Shown: positions 26,067 to 36,734, numbered from the stretch's first letter. The stretch is DNA of 64,000 nucleotides from Geobacter sp. (GCA_009684525.1 WKKR01000004.1:186001-250000), one strand, 5' to 3'. The notes: generated by a model not told the origin, from the sequence alone. Numbers and translations: made by a program.

Positions 26067-26612
26067 TTATCTATATTTTATTTTTACAAATTCGCCTTTG
26101 TTATGAGTGTATCGTTGATACCCTATTGTCTCTGAATCTATCCAGAAAACACCTACTACATTTGCATCACTATTTAGTTTATTAATTACATACTTATCAC
26201 TTGCTGCTTTCAAGACATATACACCATCAAATTTGTTGAACACAATTGCATGATTCATTAGATTCCCGTCAAAATTTGATTCCCCAGCCCCTCCAATGGT
26301 GGCAATAATATTAGTGCTGAACGATGTGACATCAACTATAGCCACTTTGGCAATTGCCTCAGCATATCCATTTGGTTGGTAGACATAAAAGACTGTTTTC
26401 GAATCTATCCATCCACAACCATAAAATATGGGGGCTCTCTTAATTTCTTTATACGTCCTTCCAGAGTAAAGATATAACATTTTACCTTGAATCAATACTA
26501 TATGATTCTTGTCTTTGACATCATATTTTGCAATACATCTTGACAATACAATACCAAGAATTATTACTACTAACACAAAAACAGTCAAAATTAATAATTT
26601 AATATATTTCAC
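26067..26612 (-). CDS. Membrane-anchored putative immunity protein for the RHS toxin
   Basis: The predicted protein has 181 residues and starts with GTG at 26612 behind AAGGGG. It has one N-terminal membrane anchor (LLILTVFVLVVIILGIVL) with the bulk predicted outside the cytoplasm. The rest has WD/beta-propeller-like short strands (MLYLYSGRTYKEI, GCGWIDSKTVFYVYQ, VGVFWIDSETIGYQRY) but no named family I recognise. It is distinctly AT-rich compared with the neighbours and starts 9 bases after the RHS gene's stop, the usual place for a cognate immunity gene. The periplasmic location would fit protection from a peptidoglycan-directed toxin. Role inferred from position and topology. Confidence 0.55.
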   Translation of the reverse strand: MKYIKLLILTVFVLVVIILGIVLSRCIAKYDVKDKNHIVLIQGKMLYLYSGRTYKEIKRAPIFYGCGWIDSKTVFYVYQPNGYAEAIAKVAIVDVTSFSTNIIATIGGAGESNFDGNLMNHAIVFNKFDGVYVLKAASDKYVINKLNSDANVVGVFWIDSETIGYQRYTHNKGEFVKIKYR

Positions 26613-26621
26613 AAATGCCCC

Positions 26622-27989
26622 TTATTGAATATCTTGAATTCTAACATAATATCTAGGTTGATTTTTACTCGAAAAAGCTTCCGAAGTTTTCATAACACCA
26701 TTTTCTGCCCCAACATTGAATATATACGGAACATTCTTCCCCCAACTACCACTTCTTCCCATATCCATTGGAGCTACAACTGCCACATGGCCATGACCTT
26801 TTGCGGTTACACCAGCAATTACAGTAATTCCCTTTTTTGCATAAACTACAGCCTCTTCCGGCTTAATTTCTTTGGCATATCTTTTATTCTGCAACTTCAT
26901 AACTATCTGATTAGCATTCAATCCTACATAATCATAATTGCCACCCTCTTTTTCTATAGAACTTACTCCCACATTACAGTAAGTAGTATCACCTCTAGGT
27001 TGATATTGCTTGATATTAACTGTCTTTACACCTACTTTCATCAACTCATCTGGACTTTCAAACTTAGCATTACCATCAGGGTCAAAATAGTTCACTACAT
27101 TGTTTTGGGCGTACCGATACAGATTCTCATCCCCCGCACTAAATCCAATCGGATCAACCTGGCTATACCGCCCCGCCTCCGGATCGTAGTACCGGTGCCA
27201 GTTGTAATGCAGCCCGGTCTCTTCATCTGCATACTGCCCAGGGAAGCGGAGGATGTTGGTAACGGTCGAGGCCGGGTCTACCGTGGCCTGGCCGAAGGCG
27301 CTGTAGCTGGCCTGCCAGACGACTGTACCCGCTTCGTCCGTCAGCCGCTGCGGCGTGCCCAGGTGGTCGTTGTGGTAGTAATAGTAATTCCCATTCTCTA
27401 CCTGGAAGACGGGATTGGTCCCCCAGATGCTGTCCGGTAGCCAGCCGTAAGCCTTTTTGTTGGCGCCCGTAGCATCGTATTCCCCGATCAGCCCTTCGTC
27501 GGCGTAGATGAAACAGGTGGTGGTGCCGTTGACCGTTTTGCCGATCCGGCGGCCGAACGGGTCATAGGCGTAGGTTGCCGTGCTGCCGTCGGGCAGGCTT
27601 ACCTGGACCAGCCGGTTGCGGACGTCGTAGCCGTAGGTCGTGGTCTGGCCGTTTATGGTTTTGGTCAGCGTGTTGCCGTTCTCGTCGTAGGTGTAGCTGG
27701 CCGTGGCGCTTGTCAGCAGTTCGTTGTTGCCGTTGTGGCTGTAGCCGCTGTTGGTCCGGTTGCCGGTCCTGTCGTAGCTGAAGCTTTCGCTGCCGGCGCT
27801 GGTCAGCTGGTAGGTGCCGTCGTAGCCGTAGTTCGTTGTCTGGGAGTCGGTGGTTCTTTGGGTGATGTTCCCGACGTTGTCGAAGCCGTACTGGCTGCTT
27901 GCCAGGGTGGCGGCGTTCTGCTTGGACTCGATGGCGCTGAGCCAGCTGTTGGCGTTGTAGCTGAAGTCAGTGGCTACGCCGTTGGGCAT
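26622..27989 (-). CDS. Orphan RHS-repeat tip with C-terminal toxin-like domain
   Basis: The predicted protein has 455 residues. Residues 1-200 are YD/RHS repeats (for example YGYDVRNRLVQVSLPDG and ATYAYDPFGRRIGKTVNG). The RHS-associated core (about 215-310) runs from YYYYHNDHLGTPQRLTDEAG to DPIGFSAGDENLYRYAQNN. The last 145 residues are a variable, AT-rich domain with TYCNVGVSS, GHGHVAVVAP and FNVGAENG, a Cys-His-Asn/Glu pattern like papain-fold (NlpC/CHAP-type) amidases. Full RHS proteins exceed 1000 residues and have an export region; this frame starts mid-repeat, so it is a truncated or orphan module. A repeat copy lies just upstream of its start. Confidence 0.75.
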   Translation of the reverse strand: MPNGVATDFSYNANSWLSAIESKQNAATLASSQYGFDNVGNITQRTTDSQTTNYGYDGTYQLTSAGSESFSYDRTGNRTNSGYSHNGNNELLTSATASYTYDENGNTLTKTINGQTTTYGYDVRNRLVQVSLPDGSTATYAYDPFGRRIGKTVNGTTTCFIYADEGLIGEYDATGANKKAYGWLPDSIWGTNPVFQVENGNYYYYHNDHLGTPQRLTDEAGTVVWQASYSAFGQATVDPASTVTNILRFPGQYADEETGLHYNWHRYYDPEAGRYSQVDPIGFSAGDENLYRYAQNNVVNYFDPDGNAKFESPDELMKVGVKTVNIKQYQPRGDTTYCNVGVSSIEKEGGNYDYVGLNANQIVMKLQNKRYAKEIKPEEAVVYAKKGITVIAGVTAKGHGHVAVVAPMDMGRSGSWGKNVPYIFNVGAENGVMKTSEAFSSKNQPRYYVRIQDIQ

Positions 27990-28017
27990 CGGTCTGCCTG
28001 GTGAGCAGTCCCGGCTT

Positions 28018-28050
28018 GACGCCGCCAGGGCGGAAAAGAACCGTTTCCGG
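28018..28050 (-). repeat. Short dispersed repeat, copy 3 (inverted)
   Basis: The reverse complement reads CCGGAAACGGTTCTTTTCCG and then CCCTGGCGGCGTC, nearly identical to the copy at 13896. It abuts the greB stop codon on one side and lies 28 bases from the RHS fragment on the other, so it marks the 5' boundary of the truncated RHS gene. Confidence 0.65.
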
Positions 28051-28563
28051 CTATTCGTAGGCCGGCGTTGGCCGGTAGCTCACCTCGACGATGGTCAGGT
28101 TGGTGGTCCCGGCCGGCCGCCGGACCGTCACCTCTTCGCCCAGCCGCTTTCCCAGAAGCGCCTTGGCCACGGGGGAATCGATGCTGATGGCGCTTTTGGC
28201 CGGGTCGAACTCGTCGGGGCCGACGATCCGGTAGGTCGCCTCCTCCCCTTCCTCGTTCTCCACGGTGACCCAGGCGCCGAAATAGACCCGCTGCTGGTCG
28301 GTCGGCACGCTGTCCACCACCTTCAACACCTCCAGCCGCTTGGTCAGGAAGCGAACCCTCCGGTCGATCTCCCGCAGTCGCTTCTTGCCGTAGATGTATT
28401 CCGCATTCTCGGAGCGGTCCCCTTCGGCCGCCGCATCGGAAACCCGCTGGGTGGTGATGGGGCGCTCCACCTTCCAGAGATAGTCCAGCTCGTCGCGCAG
28501 CAGTTTAACCCCCTCGGGGGTGATGTAGTTGGATTGGCCCGGCACAGTCACCTCACAGCACAC
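28051..28563 (-). CDS. greB: Transcription elongation factor GreB
   Basis: The predicted protein has 170 residues, GreB-sized. It stimulates transcript cleavage by backtracked RNA polymerase. The N-terminal coiled coil carries NYITPEGVKLLRDELDYLW and AAAEGDRSENAEYIYGKKR; the acidic tip DRSENAEY places the catalytic Asp and Glu at the polymerase active site. The C-terminal FKBP-like domain includes GAWVTVENEEGEE and VAKALLGKRLGEEV. A basic patch favours GreB over GreA. The start is ambiguous: GTG codons at 28563, 28551 and 28545 are all possible and none has a strong ribosome-binding site. It lies 39 bases downstream of the carbonic anhydrase gene. Confidence 0.9.
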   Translation of the reverse strand: MCCEVTVPGQSNYITPEGVKLLRDELDYLWKVERPITTQRVSDAAAEGDRSENAEYIYGKKRLREIDRRVRFLTKRLEVLKVVDSVPTDQQRVYFGAWVTVENEEGEEATYRIVGPDEFDPAKSAISIDSPVAKALLGKRLGEEVTVRRPAGTTNLTIVEVSYRPTPAYE

Positions 28564-28602
28564 ACAAAATTCAGACTACCATTTGTCGCCGCACGCACCG
28601 CG

Positions 28603-29217
28603 TCAGACCGAATCCCGGCAGGCAACGGCGTTTTTCTGCAGGATCTTGATCCGGCCGGTGTACATGTCGTAGATCCAGCCGTGGATGTTCACCTTCTGCT
28701 CGCGCATCGCCTTCCTGATGAACGGGTACTCCTGCAGGTGTTCGAGCTGGAGCCGCACGTTCTCCTCCACGATCAGCTGCATCCGCTTCTCGGGCTCGAT
28801 GTCGATGTGGAGCGCCCGCAGCTTCTCGTCCACCCGCTCCTTGGCCTGGTAGGCGTTGATCAGCCAGATCGGGATGTACTTGTCGTCCTGGCTCTCCTCG
28901 TTCATGGCGTTGATCCCGCCGCACCCGTAGTGGCCGCAGACGACGATGTCGGGGATCTGGAGATGGTTGATGGTGAATTCCAGCACAGCAGAGAGGTTCC
29001 AGTCGTTGGTGGCGACCACGTTCCCCACGTTCCGGTGGACGAACACCTCCCCGGCTTTGGTCTGGGTGATGGTGTTCACCGGCACCCGGGAATCGGAGCA
29101 GCCGATCCAGAGGACCGTGGGGCGCTGCTCCTTGGCCAGGACCATGAAATGCTCGCTGTCCTTTTCAAAGATCTCGGTTACGAAGCGCTTGTTCCCGTCC
29201 AGCAGCGTCTTGATCAT
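28603..29217 (-). CDS. Beta-class carbonic anhydrase
   Basis: The predicted protein has 204 residues from the ATG at 29217, which has a GGGGGGA ribosome-binding site; the longer frame to 29250 would add an unlikely His/Gly-rich start. Zinc ligands are visible as IGCSDSRVP (Cys and Asp-Arg dyad) and VVCGHYGCGGI (His and Cys). It interconverts CO2 and bicarbonate in the cytoplasm. It lies 47 bases downstream of the UbiD-family gene and in the same direction, so the CO2 released or used by that enzyme may be equilibrated by it. That link is inference. Confidence 0.92.
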   Translation of the reverse strand: MIKTLLDGNKRFVTEIFEKDSEHFMVLAKEQRPTVLWIGCSDSRVPVNTITQTKAGEVFVHRNVGNVVATNDWNLSAVLEFTINHLQIPDIVVCGHYGCGGINAMNEESQDDKYIPIWLINAYQAKERVDEKLRALHIDIEPEKRMQLIVEENVRLQLEHLQEYPFIRKAMREQKVNIHGWIYDMYTGRIKILQKNAVACRDSV

Positions 29218-29264
29218 CGCATCCCCCCCGTGCCCGTTGCCGTGGCGCAATCTTGATCGACTGG

Positions 29265-31103
29265 CTAGATTATACCATGCAGGGGTTCTCCTTTCGCACC
29301 CAGTTCATCCACTTTTTTCTCGATCGCCGGGTCGTCCAGAAGCGGCGGCGCATGGTGCGGCTTCACGCGGGCATCCACAACCAGCGGGCCGGCGCACCCC
29401 CAGTGTCTGCACTGCTCCGATGCGGCAATGCCGTAGAGGTCGGCGGCCGGATTGGAACGGGTGAAAGCGACCCAGAGGAAATTGTTGAGGGTCCGGCTGA
29501 CGAACTCGCTGTCGTCCACCACCAGCACCAGAGGGAAAGCGGCAATCGGGTCGTCCGGGCCAAAGAAGTCGCAGAAACCGGTCATGTCGGCTGTCAGGCA
29601 CTCCCGGTAGTCGCTGCAGGCCGGCCCCTGCACGGCGAGGATGCCGGGGAGGCAGACGCGGGGGTTGCCGAAACCGTCGGGCAGGCGGAGACCGGCCGGC
29701 AGTTCCGTCGGCAGGACTCGCCGTTTCGGCCCGGCAGCGGCGATCACCACCTTCGAACCCTTGTTGAGCCCCTGTCCCGAATAATCCAGGGTATCGATGG
29801 TGGTGCGGGTCTGGAAATGAAGGTCGCGGCGCCAGTCGACCCGCTCTAGGCAGTGACAGAGGAATTCGTCGATATGGTGGATATCGGGGGGGGCATCCTC
29901 GTGGGCGGCGATGAAGAGGTATTTTGCCAGGGAGAGCTGCCCCTGGCCGAGGATGGCGTTGGCGATGGTGAGAAGCTCCATCGGTTCCCGCTCCTCGGCA
30001 TAGGGAAGGTAGCGCTCGCTCCCCACGGCCAGGAGCAGCGGGTGGACCCCGGCGGCATCCACCGCGTGCACGGCCCGCACCCCGGAGATCACCGTCGGGA
30101 TCAGCGGCCCGGTCAGCTCGTGGATAAAGGCGCCGAAGGTCGTGTCCTCCTGGGGGGGGCGGCCGACCGAGGTGAAGGGCCAGATGGCGCCGTCGCGGTG
30201 ATAGACCTCTTCCACCTGCAGCACCGGGAAGTCGTGGACCAGGCTGTAGTAGCCGAGATGATCGCCGAACGGCCCTTCGGGCAGGGTCCGCTGCAGGTCG
30301 ACGGTGCCGCAGATGCAGAAGTCGGCCTCTGCCGGGATCGGCAGCTCACCCTCCCGGCAGATCACGGGGAGACGGTGCCCCCCCAGAAGCCCGGCAAAGG
30401 CAAGTTCCGGCATCCCTTCGGGGAGCGGCATCACCGCTGCCACGGTCAGCGACGGCGGGCCGCCGACGAAGACATTGACCTTGAGCGGCTTCCCCAGCTC
30501 CAGGGCCTCGGCATGGTGGACGCCGAGACCGCGGTGGATCTGGTAGTGGAGCCCGACCTCCCGGTTCGTCCGGTAGGCGTTGCCCGACAGCTGCACCCGG
30601 TACATCCCCAGGTTGGAGGCGCGGATGCCGGGCTTTGCCGGGCTCTCGGAATAGACCTGGGGGAGCGTGACAAAGGGGCCGCCGTCGTTTTGCCAGGAAA
30701 CCAGCTGCGGCAGTTTATCGATGGCGGTCCGGTTGGCAATGGCCGGCCCGCTCCCCACGGTGCGGGGCAGAAGATGCCAGGCGCCGGGGATCGCCTTCAT
30801 CAGCGAGGCCGGATTCTTCAACGCTTCTGCCGGGTTGATCTTGAGCGCCACCAGCGCCTCGATGGCTGCCAGGGAGTCGCGAAAGAGGTAACGCGCCCGC
30901 TCCAGGGTGCCGAACAGGTTGCCGAGCATGGGGAAGCCGCACCCCTTCACGTTGGTGAACAAAAGCGCCGGCCCCCCGGCCCGGTAGACCCGGCGCTGGA
31001 TCGCCCCCACTTCGAGATACGGGTCGGTTTCCCGCTCTATGGTCACCAGCTGGCCGGTGGCCGTCAGATCGCGAACCGTTTCCCGGAGATTTCGATAGCC
31101 CAT
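29265..31103 (-). CDS. UbiD-family prenylated-FMN decarboxylase
   Basis: The predicted protein has 612 residues. Family segments include ALLFTNVKGCGFPMLGNLFG, GLHYQIHRGLGVHHAEA, KVNVFVGGPPSLTVAAVMPLP and EGPFGDHLGYYSL; the last contains the glutamate and aromatic residues around the prFMN site, with EVYHRDGAIWPFTSVGRPPQED downstream. UbiD enzymes reversibly decarboxylate aromatic or alpha,beta-unsaturated acids. The length is larger than E. coli UbiD (about 490) and closer to MqnL-like or anaerobic aromatic decarboxylase members, so a role in menaquinone synthesis or aromatic metabolism is open. No UbiX/MqnP flavin prenyltransferase is adjacent. It is first in a likely ubiD-cah-greB transcript. 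Confidence 0.88.
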   Translation of the reverse strand: MGYRNLRETVRDLTATGQLVTIERETDPYLEVGAIQRRVYRAGGPALLFTNVKGCGFPMLGNLFGTLERARYLFRDSLAAIEALVALKINPAEALKNPASLMKAIPGAWHLLPRTVGSGPAIANRTAIDKLPQLVSWQNDGGPFVTLPQVYSESPAKPGIRASNLGMYRVQLSGNAYRTNREVGLHYQIHRGLGVHHAEALELGKPLKVNVFVGGPPSLTVAAVMPLPEGMPELAFAGLLGGHRLPVICREGELPIPAEADFCICGTVDLQRTLPEGPFGDHLGYYSLVHDFPVLQVEEVYHRDGAIWPFTSVGRPPQEDTTFGAFIHELTGPLIPTVISGVRAVHAVDAAGVHPLLLAVGSERYLPYAEEREPMELLTIANAILGQGQLSLAKYLFIAAHEDAPPDIHHIDEFLCHCLERVDWRRDLHFQTRTTIDTLDYSGQGLNKGSKVVIAAAGPKRRVLPTELPAGLRLPDGFGNPRVCLPGILAVQGPACSDYRECLTADMTGFCDFFGPDDPIAAFPLVLVVDDSEFVSRTLNNFLWVAFTRSNPAADLYGIAASEQCRHWGCAGPLVVDARVKPHHAPPLLDDPAIEKKVDELGAKGEPLHGII

Positions 31104-31292
31104 CCGCTCCCCCTCCTTGCCGTTGCTGACTGTATGTAGTCCACTCCTTCGGGCGCGTCAACGAAAAAGCGCCGTCTGCCCGGCCGCAGCCAAGGGCGCT
31201 TGATTTCCGCCGTCTCTGGTCTACAGTTTAGCAGGCTCTCCATCCGGAAACTCCGGATGGGCACCGGACTCCCCCAGGCTAGAAGGATCGGC

Positions 31293-33825
31293 ATGCACCG
31301 TCTCACCCTCTTCAAAAAGCTGCTGCTGGCAATGCTGCTGATCTCCCTGGTGCCGCTCTTTATCTCCTCGGTCATCCTCTTCGTCAACCTGCGCACCACC
31401 AGCCACGAGCTTGCCGAGCGGATCGCCGCGTCGGTGGACCTGCAGGCCTCCGAGAACCTGGAGATGCGGGCGCGCCAGATCGCCGCCAACGTGGCAGCCT
31501 ACCTGAAAGACTGCGAGGCGGACCTGCGGCTGGCAGCGAGCCTTGCCGACTCTCAGGGGTCGCTTGCCGCTTTCTACGCCAGCCGCAACGACGAGATCTG
31601 GTACCGCGGCGGCACCGCAACCAGACCGCAGGAGGTCAGGGAGACGATCCCCCGCTACTGGTCGCTGGAGATCGTCGACCGAACGGGCGAGCAGCGGTTC
31701 GTGATCCGCCACGGCCGCCGGCTCACACCCGTCGAACTGGTGAATGTGGCCGATCCGGCCAATACCGAATTCAAAAGCGAGCGCTATTTTGCCGACACCA
31801 TCAATCTCAAGCAGGGTGAGATCCAGGTCTCCCACCTGACTGGATTCCACGTCGGCAAGGCCGAGCAGCTCGGCAACGCCACCGAGCCCGAGCTGGCCGC
31901 CGGCGGCAAGGAATACCGGGGCGTCATCCGTTTCTCCACCCCGCTCTACTCCAAAAGCGGCGACCTTCGCGGGATCATGGTCCTCTCCCTCGACCACCGC
32001 CACCTGATGGAATTCACCCAGCACGTCCTTCCCGGCAAGGTCGGGGAGACGGTCTTCCCCTCCTACCGCAGCGGCAACTACGCCTTCATGTTCGACGACG
32101 AGGGGTGGATGATCACCCATCCCAAGTTCTGGGACATCCGGGGGGTGGATGCCGCGGGGCGCCAGGTCCCTCCCTACACCGCCAACTCCAGCAAGGAGGA
32201 TATCGCAGCGGGCCGCATCCCCTACAACCTGGACCATGCCGGCTTCATCCACCCCAACTACCCGGTGGCGGCCCGCCAGGTCCGCGAGCACAAGAGCGGC
32301 TACGTGGACGTGACCAATGTGGGGGGAGCGAAAAAGGTCATGGCCTTTGCCCCAATCCCCTATACCACCGGCCCCTATCGGCGTTACGGCATCTTCGGCG
32401 GGGTGACCATCGGCTTCCAGGCCGATCTGTTCCATGAGCCTGCCAGGGCCGCTGTGGAGATTATCGACAGCCAGCTGCGCGGCCATGTGGGGGAAAGCGT
32501 CCTGATCCTGTTCGCCACCGCCCTTTTAACCCTGGCAGCGGCCTGGCTCCTCTCCCGCAGCATCACCCGGCCGCTGGCCCTGCTCACCCGCCAGGCCCGC
32601 ATGCTCGCCGAGGGGGGGCACGGCACCAGGGTGGAGGTTGCGGGAGAGGACGAGCTGGGGGAGCTTGCCTCCGACTTCAACCGGATGGCCGACGAGCTGG
32701 AACGGCGCAACAGCAGCCTGATGGACACCCTGTCCGAGCTGGAGCGCTCCCGGCAGCAGATCATAGAGGAGAGGAACTTCAAAGAGAGCATCCTGGGGAG
32801 TATCTCCAGCGCCATCCTCTCCTTTTCCCCCTCGGGCATCCTCCTCTCGGTCAACCGTTACGGCATGGAGCTGCTCGCCCCTCATGCCTCTCCCGGCATC
32901 TTCTTCGCCGACCTGTTCCGGGAATGGGAACCGCTGGCAAAGCGGTTCGCCACGGTGCTTGAGACCCGCAGCGGCTATGGCAGAACGCCGCTGATCCTGA
33001 TCGACCAGGGGAGGCGGCGCCACTTCGACATCGGCATGTTCCCCATCGGCAGCGGGGCAGCGCAGGGGGTGACGGTCACCATCCGGGAAGAAACCGAAAA
33101 AGAGCGGATGCGCGAGGAAATGACCCGCATGGACCGGTTCGCCTCGCTGGGCAAGCTGTCGGCCGGCATCGCCCACGAGGTGCGCAACCCCCTCACCGGG
33201 ATCACGCTCCTTCTGGACGACCTCCACGACCGGCCCGGACTCGATCCGGATACCCAGTCGATGGTTGGCAAGGCGCTTGCAGAAATCGAACGGGTGGAGA
33301 GGCTGATCTCGTCGCTGCTCACCTACGCTTCCCCACCCCGGGCCCGGTTCGCCACGGCGGATCTGAACCTGGCGGTCCAGGACAGCGTCATCCTGTTCCG
33401 GCGCGCCTGCGAGAAGCAGGGGGTGGAGCTCTCCTGCACCCCCGGACCGCTCCCCCCCTTCTCCTTCGACATGGACCAGGTGAAGCAGGTGCTCCTGAAC
33501 CTGATCGCCAACGCCCTGGACGCGGTGCCGGCAGGAGGGAGGATCGTCATCGCCACGGCCCGCAAGGAGCGGCACGCCGTCATCACAGTTGCCGACACCG
33601 GTCCGGGGATTCCGGCCGACGACATCCCGCTCCTGTTCGAGCCGTTCTTCAGCCGCAAGTCGGCCGGCACCGGACTGGGGCTCTCCATTGCCCAGCGGAT
33701 CATCGAGGACCACCACGGGAGCATCGACGTAACGAGCGTTCCCGGCAAGGGGACCCTCTTCACCATTTCCCTCCCCCTTGGCGGAGAAGAGATCCTGCCA
33801 ACAGGGGAGAGACCACGGACAGAGC

Positions 33826-33848
<23 letters not shown>
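31293..33848 (+). CDS. Cache/HAMP/PAS sensor histidine kinase
   Basis: The predicted protein has 851 residues from the ATG at 31293 (AGAAGGAT upstream); the longer frame from 31200 lacks support. TM1 spans about residues 10-32. A large periplasmic double-Cache-like sensor follows to about 395, then TM2 (LILFATALLTLAAAWLLS), HAMP (SRSITRPLALLTRQARML), a PAS-like domain (about 490-605), HisKA with AHEVRNPLTGITLLLDDL (His near 626) and HATPase with NLIANALDAV, DTGPGI and GTGLGLSIAQRI. Cache sensors commonly bind small carboxylates or amino acids. The gene overlaps its regulator by 23 bases and sits just upstream of the liv-type transporter, so it probably senses that transporter's ligand or a related compound. 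Confidence 0.92.
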
Positions 33849-35199
<1,351 letters not shown>

Positions 35200-35236
35200 A
35201 TACCCTATCCCAGAACACTGTTGCGCAATGTAAAAA

Positions 35237-35275
35237 TGGCGGAAATCCGCCACCGCCACTGGCGGATTTCCGCCA
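35237..35275. promoter_or_regulatory. Paired dyad, candidate activator-binding site
   Basis: TGGCGGAAATCCGCCA (35237-35252) and its exact reverse complement TGGCGGATTTCCGCCA (35260-35275) are separated by 7 bases. Each arm is itself nearly palindromic, and the dyad centres are 23 bp apart, about two helical turns. This is the arrangement expected of tandem dimer sites for an NtrC-type activator. They lie about 110-150 bp upstream of the predicted start. The same sequence could form an RNA hairpin, but it has no T tract and lies outside the predicted transcript. Confidence 0.65.
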
Positions 35276-35358
35276 CCGGAATAGTGCAGACCCATCCCCC
35301 GCATCCCCCTGTTTTCGCGAATGGCAGAGAATGCAACGGCTTTCCGCACTGCCGTGAT

Positions 35359-35375
35359 CTGGCATCATGATTGCT
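35359..35375 (+). promoter_or_regulatory. Candidate sigma-54 promoter of the liv-type operon
   Basis: CTGGCATCATGATTGCT has GG at 35361-35362 and GC at 35373-35374, separated by exactly 10 bases, matching the -24/-12 sigma-54 consensus (TGGCAY-N5-TTGCW). Transcription would start near 35386, about 90 bases before the binding-protein ATG. Its position just after an NtrC-type regulator gene supports the call. Confidence 0.75.
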
Positions 35376-35477
35376 CAAAACATTTTTTCATAAGGGGCGG
35401 AACCTCCCTCCCTGTCCGGGTTGTTGACCACCGGAAACCTGCTATTCTTAAGAGAAAACCCACCAAAGGAGGAGCAC

Positions 35478-36632
35478 ATGAACAGAAGAATCGTTGCCCT
35501 GGCAACAGCACTCTGCCTGGCCCTGCCAGGAGCAGCCCTGGCGGCAAAGGTAAAGATCGGCTTCATCAACTCCATCACCGGTCCCGAGGCCCCCATCGGC
35601 GAGAACCTGACCAACGGGGTCACCCTTGCCATCGAAGACCTGAAAAAGAAGAAGATCGACGTGGAACTCCTCAAGGAGGACGATACCGGCAAGCCGCAGA
35701 TCTCCATGAGCGCCATGGAGAAGCTGGCAGGCCAGGGTGTCGCCGGCGTGGTGGGCCCCTATACCTCGGCATGTGCCAACGCCGTTGCCAAGCTGGCCGA
35801 AAAGTACAAGGTCCCCCTGCTCGTCCCGGCAGCTGCCAAGGAAGAGATCACCCGCCAGGGCTTCAAGTGGGTCTACCGCCTGAACGCACCGGCCGACCAG
35901 TACGCCTCGTCGCTCATCGACGCAGCCCTTGCCATGGGCAAGCCGAAGACCATCGCCTTTATCTACGAGAACACCGATTTCGGCACCTCCACGGTTAAGA
36001 CTGCCAAAGCTTATGTGGCCAAGAAAGGGATCAAGGTCGTTGCTGACGAGTCCTACTCCAAGGGATCGCCCGACTACCGCTCCACCCTGACCAAGATCAA
36101 GGCCGAAAAGCCCGACCTGGTCTTCATGGTCTCCTACGTGGCCGACGCCATCCTTTTGATGCGCCAGTCACGTGAGGTCGGACTCCAGCCACAGGCATTC
36201 CTCGGCGGCGGCGCCGGCTTCACCACGGTCCAGTTCGCCAAGGAAAAGGCGATATCCAACAACGTCTTTTCCACCACCCAGTGGACCGACGACGTGAACT
36301 GGCCCGGCGCCAAGGACTTCTTCAACCGCTACAAGGCAAAGTTCGGCAAGGAGCCGACCTATCATGCCGCCTGCGCCTACCAGGCAATGGTCATCATGGG
36401 CGAAACCGCCGCAGCCAATGGCGGCGACCGTGAAAAGACTCGCGCCGGACTCAGGTCGGGGAGCTGGAAAGGGATCATGGGCGAGGTGAAGTTCGAGGAC
36501 TATGATGGGTTCAACAACCAGAACCGCCACCAGATGCTGATCCTGCAGATCCAGAACGGCAACTTCGAGACGGTCTTCCCGATCAAGTTCGCCTCCAAAA
36601 AGCCGGTATTCCCCTTCCCGCGCTGGAAATAG
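35478..36632 (+). CDS. livK: Branched-chain-amino-acid-type ABC substrate-binding protein
   Basis: The predicted protein has 384 residues. The ATG at 35478 has AAAGGAGGAG upstream and gives a signal peptide (MNRRIVALATALCLALPGAA, cleavage after ALA). The mature type-I periplasmic-binding fold starts KVKIGFINSITGPEAPIGEN, with the IAFIYENTDFGTSTV and KAEKPDLVFMVSYVADAI segments of the Peripla_BP_6 (LivK-like) family. Ligands of this family range from branched-chain amino acids to amides, urea and aromatic acids, so the symbol denotes family only. It is the first gene of the operon behind the sigma-54 promoter, and a strong hairpin after it may raise its level relative to the membrane genes. 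Confidence 0.9.
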   Translation: MNRRIVALATALCLALPGAALAAKVKIGFINSITGPEAPIGENLTNGVTLAIEDLKKKKIDVELLKEDDTGKPQISMSAMEKLAGQGVAGVVGPYTSACANAVAKLAEKYKVPLLVPAAAKEEITRQGFKWVYRLNAPADQYASSLIDAALAMGKPKTIAFIYENTDFGTSTVKTAKAYVAKKGIKVVADESYSKGSPDYRSTLTKIKAEKPDLVFMVSYVADAILLMRQSREVGLQPQAFLGGGAGFTTVQFAKEKAISNNVFSTTQWTDDVNWPGAKDFFNRYKAKFGKEPTYHAACAYQAMVIMGETAAANGGDREKTRAGLRSGSWKGIMGEVKFEDYDGFNNQNRHQMLILQIQNGNFETVFPIKFASKKPVFPFPRWK

Positions 36633-36647
36633 CATCAATCGCCGCAC

Positions 36648-36688
36648 GCCCTGAGCCGCTGGAGACGACAGATCCAGCGACTCAGGGC
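36648..36688 (+). repeat. Intercistronic hairpin between livK and livH
   Basis: GCCCTGAGCCGCTGGA (36648-36663) pairs with TCCAGCGACTCAGGGC (36673-36688) with a single mismatch and a 9-base loop. No T tract follows, so it is more likely an RNA-stability or processing element that protects the livK message than a terminator. Confidence 0.6.
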
Positions 36689-36734
36689 TGCCAGCCGGCG
36701 ACCCCTGGCCACCAGTTCTCATCGGAGAGAGTTC

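Noticed and set aside
35237-35275. Paired dyad as an intrinsic terminator of the regulator gene
   Set aside because: No T tract follows on either strand, and the twin palindromic arms with 23-bp centre spacing fit protein-binding sites better.
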